NCBI GenBank assembly: GCA_013823855.1
Contig: PNMW01000015.1
Location: 44,601 to 108,600 of the forward strand
DNA: 64,000 nucleotides
From: Lysobacteraceae bacterium
GTDB lineage: Bacteria > Pseudomonadota > Gammaproteobacteria > Nevskiales > Nevskiaceae
Direction: 5' to 3'
Both the position numbers and the translations under genes were made by a program. Below, in pieces: positions 8,603 through 17,083 of this stretch. Position 1 is the first letter of the stretch; every line of letters begins with the position of its first letter. The notes beneath the pieces are model-generated. The model did no database searches. It had not been told where the DNA came from and worked only from the letters and a program-made list of their open reading frames with translations.

Positions 8603-8713
8603 ATGCAGAATTCTTCGCCGCACGCGGTCCACCCGTTCGAGATCGCCGCGATCATCGCGGCGGCGCTGCTGCAGGTCGCTGCCACGGCCCTGTGGTTCAA
8701 GGACCTCGCCTGA
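8603..8713 (+). CDS. Small single-helix membrane peptide (36 residues)
   Basis: A short frame beginning MQNSSPHAVHPFEIAAIIAA and ending ALWFKDLA, with one hydrophobic helix (about residues 12-31). GGACG lies 6 nt before the ATG, and the stop is 7 nt before the next gene. It heads the TPR-ExbBD operon, so it may be a small subunit or assembly factor for that machine. No family is recognised; it is supported only by composition, ribosome site and position. Confidence 0.45.
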   Translation: MQNSSPHAVHPFEIAAIIAAALLQVAATALWFKDLA

Positions 8714-8720
8714 GGGCCCG

Positions 8721-10388
8721 GTGCGCGCCGTGAACCGCCTGCTGGCCGTGCTGCTGCTCAGCCTTGCTGCGCTGCCATGCGCGGCGCTGGATGATGCCGT
8801 CGCGCAGGCCCTGAGCCTGGATCTGGCGGCCAGCCGGCTGGCCGCCGCCCCGCAGGCCGGATTCACCGTCTATGTCGGCAGCACGGCGCAGGACAGCCGC
8901 GTGCGTGAAGTCTGGGTGCAGGTCGACAGCCAGCCGCTGACCCGCTACCTGTTCTCGCCGCGCGAGGGCGATGCCCTCAGTGCCGGTGGCCTGCACGTGC
9001 TGCTGGCCGACACGCTGGCGCCGGGCCGGCACCGGATTCGTGCCCAGGCGGCCGCGGTCGGCCTCGATCCGCGCCGCGAGGACGACCGCAGCCGCGCCCA
9101 GGTCGAGATCCACATTGACCAAGGCGAGGCGCCGGTCGAGCTGGAGCTGTCGTGGAACGCCGCCGCCTATGTCGGCAAGGCGACGCTGACGGCCGTCGAA
9201 CTGCAGCGCAGCAGCGCAAGCCTGACACCGGCCGAGGCCGCCGGCGGCCGCTATGCCGCCGGTTCCAGCCGCGACCCGCGGCTGCGGGCGATCCGCTTCC
9301 TCGATGCCACCGGTCGCCGCTACGGTGCCGAGCGGGCGTTCCGCGCGCTGCAGCAGGCGCTGCCCGGACTGCCGCGCCCGGAGCTTGCGAACAGTGCCGA
9401 CCCGCCGCCGGCCCCTGCCGGCGATGACGAAACGCTGGCGGCGATCGGCGGCGCCAAGGGCTGCACCGAGATGCCGAACCTGGTCTGCGATCGCGTCAAC
9501 AGCACGCTCGGCTATGCGCTGCTCGATCAGGGCGAAGGCCTGAAGGCCGCCGATGCCTTCCGCCGGGTGCGCGCGCCCGGCCCGTATGCGACCTCGGCAC
9601 TGCTCGGCCTGGGCTGGGCGCTGCTGACCACTCCGGACGGCAAGGCGGCGGCGAAGGCCGAGCCGGTCGTCGAGCGGCCGGGACGCGAGCCGCGCCATCA
9701 GGTGCGGGTGATGAAGCCGAAGGAACACGCCGACGCGATCCGCGCGGCGCTGGTGCCGTGGATCGAGCTGATCGGCCGCGATCCGACCGATCCGGCGGTC
9801 CAGGAAGGGCAGATCGCGATCGCCTGGGCGCTCGCCGAACTCGGCGCCCAGGTGCAGGCGCAGGACTACTTCAACCGCGCGATCACGCAGCTGACCGACG
9901 TGCTCAAGCATGTCGAGAAGGCCAAGGCCGAGCTGGCGGTGACGCCGCTGCTGGCCGGGGTGATCGCCGATCCGCCCGGCGAAGCCTGGCACTGGCTGCT
10001 GGCCGACCGGCTGCCGGACCCGCGCTGGTGGGTGCTGCCGATCGGCGACGCGCCGGAAACCTTCCATCTCGAAGCGCTGCTGCAGCAGGCCGCGTTCCGC
10101 GAGCGGTTGCTGAGCCTGCGCGACCTGCACGAGGCGAGGGCGTCGCTGCGCAGCCAGCGCGAGCGCCTGGGCGCCGTCGGCAGTGCCGAGGCCGGCGCGC
10201 TGACGGCCGACATCGACCGCCTGCTGCCGGCCCTCGATGCCGGCATCGCCGAGCACAGCCGGCAGGTCGATCGCCTGGCGCTGGCGCAGCTGCTGGCGGT
10301 CAAGAAGCAGGCCCAGCAGGCGCTGGTCGAGGCGCGCTTCGGGCTGGTGCAGCTGTACGACCGGGCCGCCGAGGTCGCCGCGAAATGA
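8721..10388 (+). CDS. Exported alpha-helical protein of the TPR-ExbBD operon
   Basis: 555 residues with a signal peptide (NRLLAVLLLSLAALPCAA). The first half looks beta-rich; residues about 240-430 contain TPR-like helical pairs and the C-terminus (about 440-555) is predicted coiled coil (ALVEARFGLVQLYDRAAEVA). Two cysteines are close together in GCTEMPNLVCDRV. Start is GTG 8721 after GAGGG; GTG 8730 is an alternative. Its stop overlaps the next start as ATGA. Family not recognised; probably a periplasmic scaffold coupled to the ExbB/ExbD motor encoded downstream. Confidence 0.75.
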   Translation: MRAVNRLLAVLLLSLAALPCAALDDAVAQALSLDLAASRLAAAPQAGFTVYVGSTAQDSRVREVWVQVDSQPLTRYLFSPREGDALSAGGLHVLLADTLAPGRHRIRAQAAAVGLDPRREDDRSRAQVEIHIDQGEAPVELELSWNAAAYVGKATLTAVELQRSSASLTPAEAAGGRYAAGSSRDPRLRAIRFLDATGRRYGAERAFRALQQALPGLPRPELANSADPPPAPAGDDETLAAIGGAKGCTEMPNLVCDRVNSTLGYALLDQGEGLKAADAFRRVRAPGPYATSALLGLGWALLTTPDGKAAAKAEPVVERPGREPRHQVRVMKPKEHADAIRAALVPWIELIGRDPTDPAVQEGQIAIAWALAELGAQVQAQDYFNRAITQLTDVLKHVEKAKAELAVTPLLAGVIADPPGEAWHWLLADRLPDPRWWVLPIGDAPETFHLEALLQQAAFRERLLSLRDLHEARASLRSQRERLGAVGSAEAGALTADIDRLLPALDAGIAEHSRQVDRLALAQLLAVKKQAQQALVEARFGLVQLYDRAAEVAAK

Positions 10389-13252
10389 GCCGGAACCGAC
10401 TTTCACCGCTGCTGCTGGTCGCCGCGCTGGCGGCCGGCCCTGGGCCGCTGCCGGCCGCCGAGCCGGTGTCGACGGTCGGCTCGACCACCGAGACCAACGG
10501 TCTCGAACGCAATGGCCGCTTCGTGGTGCGCACGCCCGCGATCCTGCGGCCCGGCATGCAGCAGGCGGTGCCGCCGAACGTGCTGGCGGCGATCGCCCAG
10601 TACGACCGCATCCTGGAAATTCCGACCAGCGCCGCCAACCGGGCCGAGGCGCTGCGCCGCGGTGCCGATCTGCGCGTGCAGCTCGCCGATGTCGACGGCG
10701 AGCCGAACCTGCCGGTGCTGCGCAAGGCGATCGCCATGTACCAGGCGCTGCTGCGCGAAGCGCCGGACTATCCGCTCAACGATCGCGCGCTGTACCAGCT
10801 GGCGCGCGCGCAGCAGGCGGTCGGCGAGGTCGATGCCGCGATTGTCAGCCTGCAGGCGCTTGGCGAGCGCTATCCGTATTCGTTCCGCACGCCGGATGGC
10901 GTGTTCCGCGCCGGCGAGCTGCTGTTCCAGCGCAACCGCTTCGCCGAGGCCGAACCGGCCTACCGGCAGGTGCTGGCGCAGGGCCCGTCGACGCCGTACT
11001 TCGAGCCGGCGCAGTACAAGTTCGGCTGGACCCTGTTGCGCCAGGGCAAGCACGCCGAGGCGCTGACGCCGTTCTTCGCGATCCTCGATCGCGAACTACC
11101 ACCGGGCACCCTCGAAGACCCGAGCCAGGCGCTGGCGGCGCTGGCGCCGGCGCAGGCCGAAGTGGTGCGCGACGTGCTCAAGGTCAGCGGCCGCGCGCTG
11201 GCCGCGCTCGGTGGCGGCAGCAGCCTGAACAGCCGCTTCGAGCAGGCCGGCGGCGAGCCGCGCTACGCCACCTTGCTCTACGCGGCGCTGGCCGCGCAGC
11301 TGCTCGAACAGCAGCGCTACACCGATGCCGCCGAGGTCGACCTGGCCTTCGTCGCGCGCCATCCGCAGCATCCTCGGGCGCCGGAATTCGAGACCCGGGC
11401 GATGGCCGCCTACCAGCAGGGCGGCTTCACCGAGCTGCTGATCGCCGCCAAGGGGCGCTACGTCGAGCGCTATGCGCCGGGCAGCGCCTACTGGGGCAGC
11501 ACTGCGCCGAGCGCCGAGGTGCTGGCGGCGCTGAAGGGCAATCTGGCCGATCTGGCCCGCCACCACCACGCGCTGGCGCAGGCCCGGCCGGCCGCCGAAG
11601 CGGCGGCGCGCAAGGCCGATTTCGCCGCCGCCGCCGCCGGCTACGCGCGGATCCTGGCGCTGTTCCCGGACGATCCCGAGGCCGCCGGGCTGGCGCTGCT
11701 GGAGGCCGATGCGCTGTTCGACGGCGGCCAGATCGAGGCCGCCGCGCGGCAATACGAGCGCGCCGCCTACGAGCTGCCGGGCAGCAAGACCGCGAAGCAG
11801 TCGCCGGCGACCGCGCTGGCCGCCGTGCAGGCCTGGCAGCAGCTGGCCCGGGACAGCGCCGAGCCGGCGAAGGCGGCGGCACTGCGCGAATCGGTGCGCG
11901 CCTCGCTGCGCCTGGCCGACCAATTCCCGGCCCATCCGCAATGGGCGCTGAGCCTGACCCGTGCTGCCGGCGACCTGCTGGCGCTGCACGACCCGGATGC
12001 CGCGTTCACCGTTGCCAGCCGGGTGCTGGCGGCACGGCCGCCGGCCGCGCCCGAGCTGCGCCGCGAGATGCTCGGCGTGGTCGCCGATGCCCGCTACAGC
12101 CAGAAAAACTACGCCGCCGCCGAAAGCGCCTACGGCGATCTGCTCAAGCTGCTGCCCGGCAACGATCCGCAGCGATCGCTGGTGGCCGAGCGGCTGGCGC
12201 GCTCGGTCTACGAACAAGCGGTGGTCGCCCGCGATGGCGGTGACCTGAAGACCGCCGCCGCGGCCTTCCAGAGGGTCGGCGCGGTGGTGCCGGATTCCGA
12301 GATCCGCGCCGCCGCCGACTACGACGCCGCCTCGGCCTGGGTCGAGCTGCAGGACTGGCGCAATGCCGCGCGCAGCCTCGAAGCGTTCCGCGGCCGCTAT
12401 CCCGGACACGCGCTGGTCGTCGATGCCGAAAAGAAGCTCGCCGTGGTCTACACCCGCGACAACCAGCCGGCGCGTTCGGCCGCCGTCTATGCCGTGCTGG
12501 CCGAGCGCGAGGCGCTGGGCGAGGAACTGCGCCGCGACGCGCTGTGGCTGTCGGCCAGCGATTACCGCCGTGCCGGCGACAGCCGTGCCGCCTCGGCACA
12601 GTTCGAGCGCTATGCGACGCGCTTTCCGCAGCCGCTCGATCGCGCCCAGCAAGCGCGCCGCAACCTGGCCGACATCGCCCGGCTGCAGCTGCGCGATCCG
12701 GCCCGCCAGCAGTTCTGGCTGCAGGCGATCGTCGACGCCGATGGTCCGGCCGGGCCGAAGGCCGCCGACACGCCGGCCCGCCAGCTGGCGGCGCAGGCCA
12801 GCCTCGAACTCGGTCAGGCCAGTGCCGCGCGCGCCGCGCTGCTGCGCCTCGGCCTGCCGCTGGACGCCAGCCTGGCCGCGCGCCGCGCGGCGATCGAAGC
12901 GGCGGTGCGCCAGCTCGATCGCGCCGCCGCCTACGGCTACGCCGAGGTGACCACCGCGGCGACCCACGAACTGGCCACCGTCTGGCGCGATTTCGGCCGC
13001 GCGATCATCAAGTCCGATCGGCCGGCCGGCCTGTCGGCCGAGGCGCTGGAGCAGTACCAGCTACTGCTCGAGGAACAGGCCGACAGCTTCGATGAAAAGG
13101 CGATGAAGGCCTATGAGGCCAATCTCGCCTACCTGCGTCAGGGCGTGTGGAACGACTGGGTCCGGAAGAGCAGCCTCGCGCTCAGCGAGATCGCGCCGGC
13201 CCGCTATGGCAAGAACGTGCGTCTGGAGGACCGTTATGACGCCATCCATTAA
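10385..13252 (+). CDS. Large periplasmic tetratricopeptide-repeat protein
   Basis: 955 residues with a signal peptide (RNRLSPLLLVAALAAGPGPL). From about residue 70 to the end it is built of TPR-like helix pairs, for example MYQALLREAPDYPLNDRALY, YQLARAQQAVGEVDAAIVSL and YKFGWTLLRQGKHAEALTPF. TPR arrays are protein-protein scaffolds. It overlaps its upstream neighbour by 4 nt (ATGA) and the following lipoprotein gene by 17 nt, so translation is probably coupled. The arrangement recalls the periplasmic TPR partners of Agl/Glt and Tol-like motors, but homology cannot be tested here. Confidence 0.85.
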   Translation: MSRNRLSPLLLVAALAAGPGPLPAAEPVSTVGSTTETNGLERNGRFVVRTPAILRPGMQQAVPPNVLAAIAQYDRILEIPTSAANRAEALRRGADLRVQLADVDGEPNLPVLRKAIAMYQALLREAPDYPLNDRALYQLARAQQAVGEVDAAIVSLQALGERYPYSFRTPDGVFRAGELLFQRNRFAEAEPAYRQVLAQGPSTPYFEPAQYKFGWTLLRQGKHAEALTPFFAILDRELPPGTLEDPSQALAALAPAQAEVVRDVLKVSGRALAALGGGSSLNSRFEQAGGEPRYATLLYAALAAQLLEQQRYTDAAEVDLAFVARHPQHPRAPEFETRAMAAYQQGGFTELLIAAKGRYVERYAPGSAYWGSTAPSAEVLAALKGNLADLARHHHALAQARPAAEAAARKADFAAAAAGYARILALFPDDPEAAGLALLEADALFDGGQIEAAARQYERAAYELPGSKTAKQSPATALAAVQAWQQLARDSAEPAKAAALRESVRASLRLADQFPAHPQWALSLTRAAGDLLALHDPDAAFTVASRVLAARPPAAPELRREMLGVVADARYSQKNYAAAESAYGDLLKLLPGNDPQRSLVAERLARSVYEQAVVARDGGDLKTAAAAFQRVGAVVPDSEIRAAADYDAASAWVELQDWRNAARSLEAFRGRYPGHALVVDAEKKLAVVYTRDNQPARSAAVYAVLAEREALGEELRRDALWLSASDYRRAGDSRAASAQFERYATRFPQPLDRAQQARRNLADIARLQLRDPARQQFWLQAIVDADGPAGPKAADTPARQLAAQASLELGQASAARAALLRLGLPLDASLAARRAAIEAAVRQLDRAAAYGYAEVTTAATHELATVWRDFGRAIIKSDRPAGLSAEALEQYQLLLEEQADSFDEKAMKAYEANLAYLRQGVWNDWVRKSSLALSEIAPARYGKNVRLEDRYDAIH

Positions 13253-13907
13253 GGCGGCGCTGGTCGCCGTGATCGCCACCGCCCTGCTCGCCGGCTGCAG
13301 TGCGCCGGCACGCCGGCCGGTGGCGCCGCGCGGGCCGGTGGAGCGCGCCACGCTTCCGGCGCCGGTGCCGGCGCCAATTCTGGCGCCACCGGCCAACGGC
13401 AAGCCGCCGGCCGACGAGCGCTTCCGCAATGCACTGGGGCTGATGGAGGACCATCGGCCGCAGGAAGCGCAGGCGGCGCTGCAAAGCCTGCTGAAGGACT
13501 ATCCCGACCTGTCCGGCCCGCTGACCGATGCCGGCATCCTCTACGCGCATGCCCGGCAGCGCGACAAGGCGCTGGCCCATTTCGAACGCGCGATCAAGGC
13601 CAATCCGGCCAATGTCGTGGCGCTGAACTGGAGCGGCGCGCTGTATCGCGAGGCCGGCGATCACGCCCGGGCCGAGAAGGCCTGGCAGCAGGCGCTGGCG
13701 GTGAAGCCGGACTATCCGGCCGCCGCCCTCAATCTGGCGATCCTCTACGACGTGTCGATGCGCCGCCCGGCCGATGCGCTGGTCTTCTACCGCCGCTATC
13801 AGCAACTGATCGGCCACGAGGACCTGATCGTCACCGCCTGGGTGCGCGATCTCGAAGGCCGGCCGGCGCAGCTTGCCAGCGCCGCCGGCGACGGGGTGGG
13901 GCGATGA
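13236..13907 (+). CDS. TPR lipoprotein
   Basis: 223 residues with a clear lipobox (TALLAGCSAP, Cys at about 21), a Pro-rich linker and then about three TPR units (LTDAGILYAHARQRDKALAH, LNWSGALYREAGDHARAEKA, LNLAILYDVSMRRPADALVF). The likely location is the outer-membrane inner leaflet. The ATG at 13236 has GGAGG 6-7 nt upstream. It sits between the large TPR protein and the ExbB homolog, suggesting it anchors the machine to the outer membrane, an inference from order and signal type. Confidence 0.85.
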   Translation: MTPSIKAALVAVIATALLAGCSAPARRPVAPRGPVERATLPAPVPAPILAPPANGKPPADERFRNALGLMEDHRPQEAQAALQSLLKDYPDLSGPLTDAGILYAHARQRDKALAHFERAIKANPANVVALNWSGALYREAGDHARAEKAWQQALAVKPDYPAAALNLAILYDVSMRRPADALVFYRRYQQLIGHEDLIVTAWVRDLEGRPAQLASAAGDGVGR

Positions 13908-14218
13908 CCCGCCGGGCGCTGCCGGGCGCCGTCGCGCTGCTGCTGGCCTCGCTGCTGGCTAGGGCCGCAGCGCCGGTGGCCGCGCCGCCCGCCGAGCCGC
14001 TGCCGGCCGGCGCCACCATCGTCGGCGACAGCGACGCGGCGATCGGCCTCTACCTGACGCCATGGAAGGACGAGGAGCCGCTGCCGCCGGGCCGCAATCC
14101 GTCGAACTTCACGGTCGAGGCGGCGCCGGCCGATGCGGCCGCCGATCGCGCCCGCATCGAAGGGCTCGACAGCATCGACGGCTACCGGCGCGCCCATCGC
14201 CACTCCTACGGCAACTGA
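13904..14218 (+). CDS. Small exported protein of the TPR-ExbBD operon
   Basis: 104 residues: a signal peptide (ALPGAVALLLASLLARAAAP) and a short hydrophilic mature part ending GYRRAHRHSYGN. It overlaps the upstream lipoprotein stop as ATGA. No domain is recognised. Conserved position between the TPR proteins and the ExbB channel would support a role as a structural subunit. Confidence 0.65.
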   Translation: MTRRALPGAVALLLASLLARAAAPVAAPPAEPLPAGATIVGDSDAAIGLYLTPWKDEEPLPPGRNPSNFTVEAAPADAAADRARIEGLDSIDGYRRAHRHSYGN

Positions 14219-14239
14219 ACTCCCGCGAGGCAAGCCCGC

Positions 14240-14905
14240 ATGTCATTCCCGAGCGTGATCATCCATTTCTTCCAGCAGGGCGGGGTGTTCATGTACCCGA
14301 TCGCCGTGGTGCTGCTGGCCGTGGTCGCGGTGACCGTCGAACGCCTGGCATTCCTGCTGCCGGCCGAGCGCGAGAACCGCGCGCTGCTGCGGGCGCTGGC
14401 GCCGCTGATGGCGCGCGGCGACCTGCAGGCGATCGACACCCTGCTCGGCGCCTCGCCGGCGGCCATCGCCCGGGTGCTCGAAGCCGCCGTGGCGCGCGCC
14501 CGGGTCGACAGCCGGCGCAGCGAGCTGGAGATCGCCACCGAACAGGGCCTGATGGACGTGCTGCCGGCGATCGAGAGCCGTACCCACTACCTGGCCACGC
14601 TGTCGAACATGTCGACCCTGCTCGGCCTGCTCGGCACCGTGCTCGGCCTGATCGGTGCCTTCGCCGCGCTCGGCGCTGCCGATCCGGCGCAGAAGGCGGA
14701 CCTGCTGTCGTCCGGGGTTTCGGAAGCGATGAACTGCACCGCCTTCGGCCTGATGGTGGCGATCCCGGCGCTGTTCCTGCACGCCCACATGCAGAGTCGC
14801 ACGACCCGGCTGATCGACAGCCTGGAATCGGTCTGCTCGCGCTTCGTCAGCGCGATCAGCGGCCGGCCCCCGGCGGCCATCGCCGCTGCCGGCATCACCG
14901 CCTGA
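14240..14905 (+). CDS. MotA/TolQ/ExbB-type proton channel subunit
   Basis: 221 residues with three membrane helices at about 17-36, 122-144 and 163-183, the ExbB/TolQ topology. The second and third helices hold the conserved small/polar residues of the family (NMSTLLGLLGTVLGLIGAFA and AMNCTAFGLMVAIPALFL). With the two ExbD proteins downstream it should form a proton-motive-force motor complex in the inner membrane. Its position after TPR proteins and before a TonB/AgmX-like transducer argues for a dedicated system rather than the general TonB or Tol motor. Confidence 0.92.
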   Translation: MSFPSVIIHFFQQGGVFMYPIAVVLLAVVAVTVERLAFLLPAERENRALLRALAPLMARGDLQAIDTLLGASPAAIARVLEAAVARARVDSRRSELEIATEQGLMDVLPAIESRTHYLATLSNMSTLLGLLGTVLGLIGAFAALGAADPAQKADLLSSGVSEAMNCTAFGLMVAIPALFLHAHMQSRTTRLIDSLESVCSRFVSAISGRPPAAIAAAGITA

Positions 14906-14914
14906 GCCGCGGCG

Positions 14915-15469
14915 ATGCGCGACGCCGCAGCCACCTTCGATGACGCCGACGACGAGGCCCGGCCCCAAGGCCGCCGCGCCCGCCGGCTGCGCCGCCAGCT
15001 GCGCCTGCAGCGCGATGACGAGCTGAACATCGTGTCGATGATCGACGTCTTCGCGGTGCTGATGTTCTTCCTGCTGGTCACCTCGTCGATCAGCGCCGCG
15101 CGTCTGAACGTGCTGGCGCTGGATCTGCCGGCCCGGGCCGCGCAGGCTGACGCCGCGCCGGCGCGACGGCCGAGCATTCGCCTGCTCGAGACGGCGCTGC
15201 TGGCCGACATCGGCGACGGCCGCGTGCAGCGGCTGGACGTGACGGACGCGCCGCGCCTGGCCGCGCTGCTGCTGCGCGCCAGGCAGCGGGCGCCGCGGCA
15301 GGACGGCATCGACCTGCTGGTGGCACCGGACGTCGCCTACGACCGGGTGGTGGCGGTGATCGACGCGATGCGCGCGGTGACTCCGCAGGCGATCGCCGCC
15401 GGCTTTCCCGGCGAGCTGTTCCCGAAGCTCGCGATCGGCGAAGCGGTCGCCGAGGGCGCCCGGCGGTGA
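14915..15469 (+). CDS. ExbD/TolR-type biopolymer transport protein (first copy)
   Basis: 184 residues: a basic cytoplasmic tail, one membrane helix (about 39-58; NIVSMIDVFAVLMFFLLVTS) with the proton-carrying Asp at 44, and a periplasmic domain. It partners the ExbB homolog 9 nt upstream. Its stop overlaps the start of the second ExbD (GTGA), so the two are translationally coupled and may form a heteromeric motor. Confidence 0.9.
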   Translation: MRDAAATFDDADDEARPQGRRARRLRRQLRLQRDDELNIVSMIDVFAVLMFFLLVTSSISAARLNVLALDLPARAAQADAAPARRPSIRLLETALLADIGDGRVQRLDVTDAPRLAALLLRARQRAPRQDGIDLLVAPDVAYDRVVAVIDAMRAVTPQAIAAGFPGELFPKLAIGEAVAEGARR

Positions 15470-15936
15470 GTTCGAAGCGGCGCCTGCGCCGCGATCAGCG
15501 CCACCTGCGCAGCGGCGGCGCCGCGGTGCTCAACATCGTGTCGCTGATCGACGTGTTCGCGATCCTGGTGTTCTATCTGCTGGTCAACGCGCTGACCGTC
15601 GAAACCCTGCCGGTGCCGTCGGTGCTGAAGCTGCCGGATTCCGAAGCCCGTGCGGCGCCGACGGCGGCGCTGGCGATCAGCATCAGCGAACAGGAGATCC
15701 GCCTCGATGGCCGGCTGGTCGGCCGGGTCGATGATCCGCAGGCGGCGCGCCAGCTGCAGGCCGCGCTGCAGGCTGCCGCTCCCGGCGTCGATGCCGAGAT
15801 CAACATCGTCGCCGACAAGCGCCTGCCGTTCCGGGTGCTGAAGGCGGTGATGTCGGCCTGCACCGAGGCGCGCTACCCGCACGTGTCGCTGGCGGTGATC
15901 GAGAAGGCGGCAGCGCGGCCGGCGGGGGGCGCATGA
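15466..15936 (+). CDS. ExbD/TolR-type biopolymer transport protein (second copy)
   Basis: 156 residues with the same plan: a basic N-terminus, a helix with the key Asp at 29 (LNIVSLIDVFAILVFYLLVN) and a periplasmic domain. GTG start overlapping the previous stop. Two different ExbD proteins with one ExbB also occur in Agl/Glt-type gliding motors (AglR and AglS with AglQ), which supports the idea of a dedicated motor. Confidence 0.9.
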   Translation: MSSKRRLRRDQRHLRSGGAAVLNIVSLIDVFAILVFYLLVNALTVETLPVPSVLKLPDSEARAAPTAALAISISEQEIRLDGRLVGRVDDPQAARQLQAALQAAAPGVDAEINIVADKRLPFRVLKAVMSACTEARYPHVSLAVIEKAAARPAGGA

Positions 15937-16892
15937 CGGCCGTGTTCCGGCCGGCGCTGTCGCCGGCGATCGTGCCCGACGGCGATCGTTACGGTCTGGT
16001 CACCGAGGCCGATCGCCGCTTCCGGCGCATCGTCGCCCGCTTCGGGCTGCCGATGCTGGCCTTCGCGATCGCCGTGCCGCTGCTGCATCCGGAGCAGGCA
16101 CTGCCGCCCGCGCCGTCGCCGCGGACGCTGCATCGCGTCGAACTGCTGCCGCCGCCGGTGCCCGTACCGAAGCCGATGCCGATGCCGCAAGCGGTGCCGC
16201 CGAAGCCGCTGCCGGCGCCGACGGCCCGCAGTACGCCGGCACCCGCGGCAGCGGCTGCAGCACCGGCGGCGCCCGGCAGCGCCCGGGCCCGTGCCGAGGC
16301 CGCCGGCCTGATGCAGCTGCGGGAGCAGCTGGCGGCGATCAGCGAGCGCAGCGTCGTTTCCATCGAACGGCCGCAGGCGGTGATCGGCGGCGGCCGGCCG
16401 GCGTCGGCCACGGCCCGTGGTGCCGCGCTGGCCGCCGGTGCGGCGGCGAGCAGTGGCGGCGCTGCCGGCATCGGCCGCAGCGGGGTCAGTCAGGGGGCTG
16501 CGGTCGGCGATCTTGGTGCGCGGCGCACCGCTCGCGTGCAGGCCGCAGCTGGCATCGGCAGCGGCGCGCCGGCCGGCAGCGGCAAGGGACGCGCAGCCGG
16601 TCGCAGCCTGGAGGACATCCAGCTCGGCTTCGATCGCAGCAAGCACGCCTTCAACGCGATCTTCGGTCGTGCCGCGCGCGAGACCGTCGGCCTGCGCGCC
16701 GGCCGCATCGTGGTCAGCCTGACGGTGGCGCCCGATGGCTCGGTGACGCGCTGCGAGCTGGTTTCCAGCGCTTTCGGCGATCCCGCGCTCGAACAGAAGC
16801 TGCTGCGGCAGATTCGCCAGATGAACTTCGGCGCTCGCGAGGTGCCCAGCTACACGGTGCCGAGCTACCCGATCGACTACCTGCCGTCCTGA
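15933..16892 (+). CDS. TonB/AgmX-like energy transducer
   Basis: 319 residues: a cytoplasmic N-terminus, one membrane helix (about 36-52; FGLPMLAFAIAVPLLHP), a Pro-rich spacer (about 66-95), an Ala/Gly-rich region and a C-terminal domain (about 230-319) resembling the AgmX/PglI C-terminal or TonB fold (IVVSLTVAPDGSVTRCELVS, then FGDPALEQKLLRQIRQMNF). It would carry motor force from ExbB/ExbD to the periplasmic TPR proteins or outer membrane. Overlaps the second exbD by 4 nt. No terminator-like hairpin was seen directly after it. Confidence 0.82.
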   Translation: MTAVFRPALSPAIVPDGDRYGLVTEADRRFRRIVARFGLPMLAFAIAVPLLHPEQALPPAPSPRTLHRVELLPPPVPVPKPMPMPQAVPPKPLPAPTARSTPAPAAAAAAPAAPGSARARAEAAGLMQLREQLAAISERSVVSIERPQAVIGGGRPASATARGAALAAGAAASSGGAAGIGRSGVSQGAAVGDLGARRTARVQAAAGIGSGAPAGSGKGRAAGRSLEDIQLGFDRSKHAFNAIFGRAARETVGLRAGRIVVSLTVAPDGSVTRCELVSSAFGDPALEQKLLRQIRQMNFGAREVPSYTVPSYPIDYLPS

Positions 16893-16914
16893 TTCGTGCA
16901 TCGATAGCCGAGTT

Positions 16915-16931
16915 CTGGCACGTCGATTGCT
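16915..16931 (+). promoter_or_regulatory. Sigma-54 promoter of the ompA-cupredoxin unit
   Basis: CTGGCACGTCGATTGCT is a perfect match to the RpoN consensus YTGGCACG-N4-TTGCW, with GG (16917-16918) and GC (16929-16930) separated by 10 nt. The expected start is near 16942. Confidence 0.87.
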
Positions 16932-16967
16932 GTAACCAATACAGATGTTCGCTGCCTGAACAGTTTC

Positions 16968-17006
16968 GATCGGCCAACGACGCCTGATCATCGGACTACG
17001 AAGTCC
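16968..17006 (+). promoter_or_regulatory. ANTAR (NasT) hairpins P1 and P2 of the ompA-cupredoxin leader
   Basis: P1 is 16968-16989: GAUC-GG-C-C, loop AACGAC (16976-16981), G-C-CU-GAUC with one C-C mismatch next to the closing pair. P2 is 16993-17006: GGAC, loop UACGAA, GUCC. P1 has A1 and G4; P2 has G4 but U at position 1. The P2 3' arm overlaps the terminator 5' arm that starts at 17004. Confidence 0.7.
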
Positions 17007-17052
17007 ACGCGCGAAGAGATCGCAGATCTCCCCGCGCGTGGATTTTTTTTTT
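17004..17052 (+). terminator. Leader terminator (attenuator) before ompA-cupredoxin
   Basis: Stem UCCACGCGCG (17004-17013) with CGCGCGUGGA (17033-17042), inner stem GAGAUC/GAUCUC, followed by T10 (17043-17052). It lies between the sigma-54 promoter and the ATG at 17084. It closely resembles the terminator in the DUF3034 leader at 20663-20703. Confidence 0.87.
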
Positions 17053-17083
17053 GCCCTTTGCAGATCAAGCCTTCCGGAGCCTT

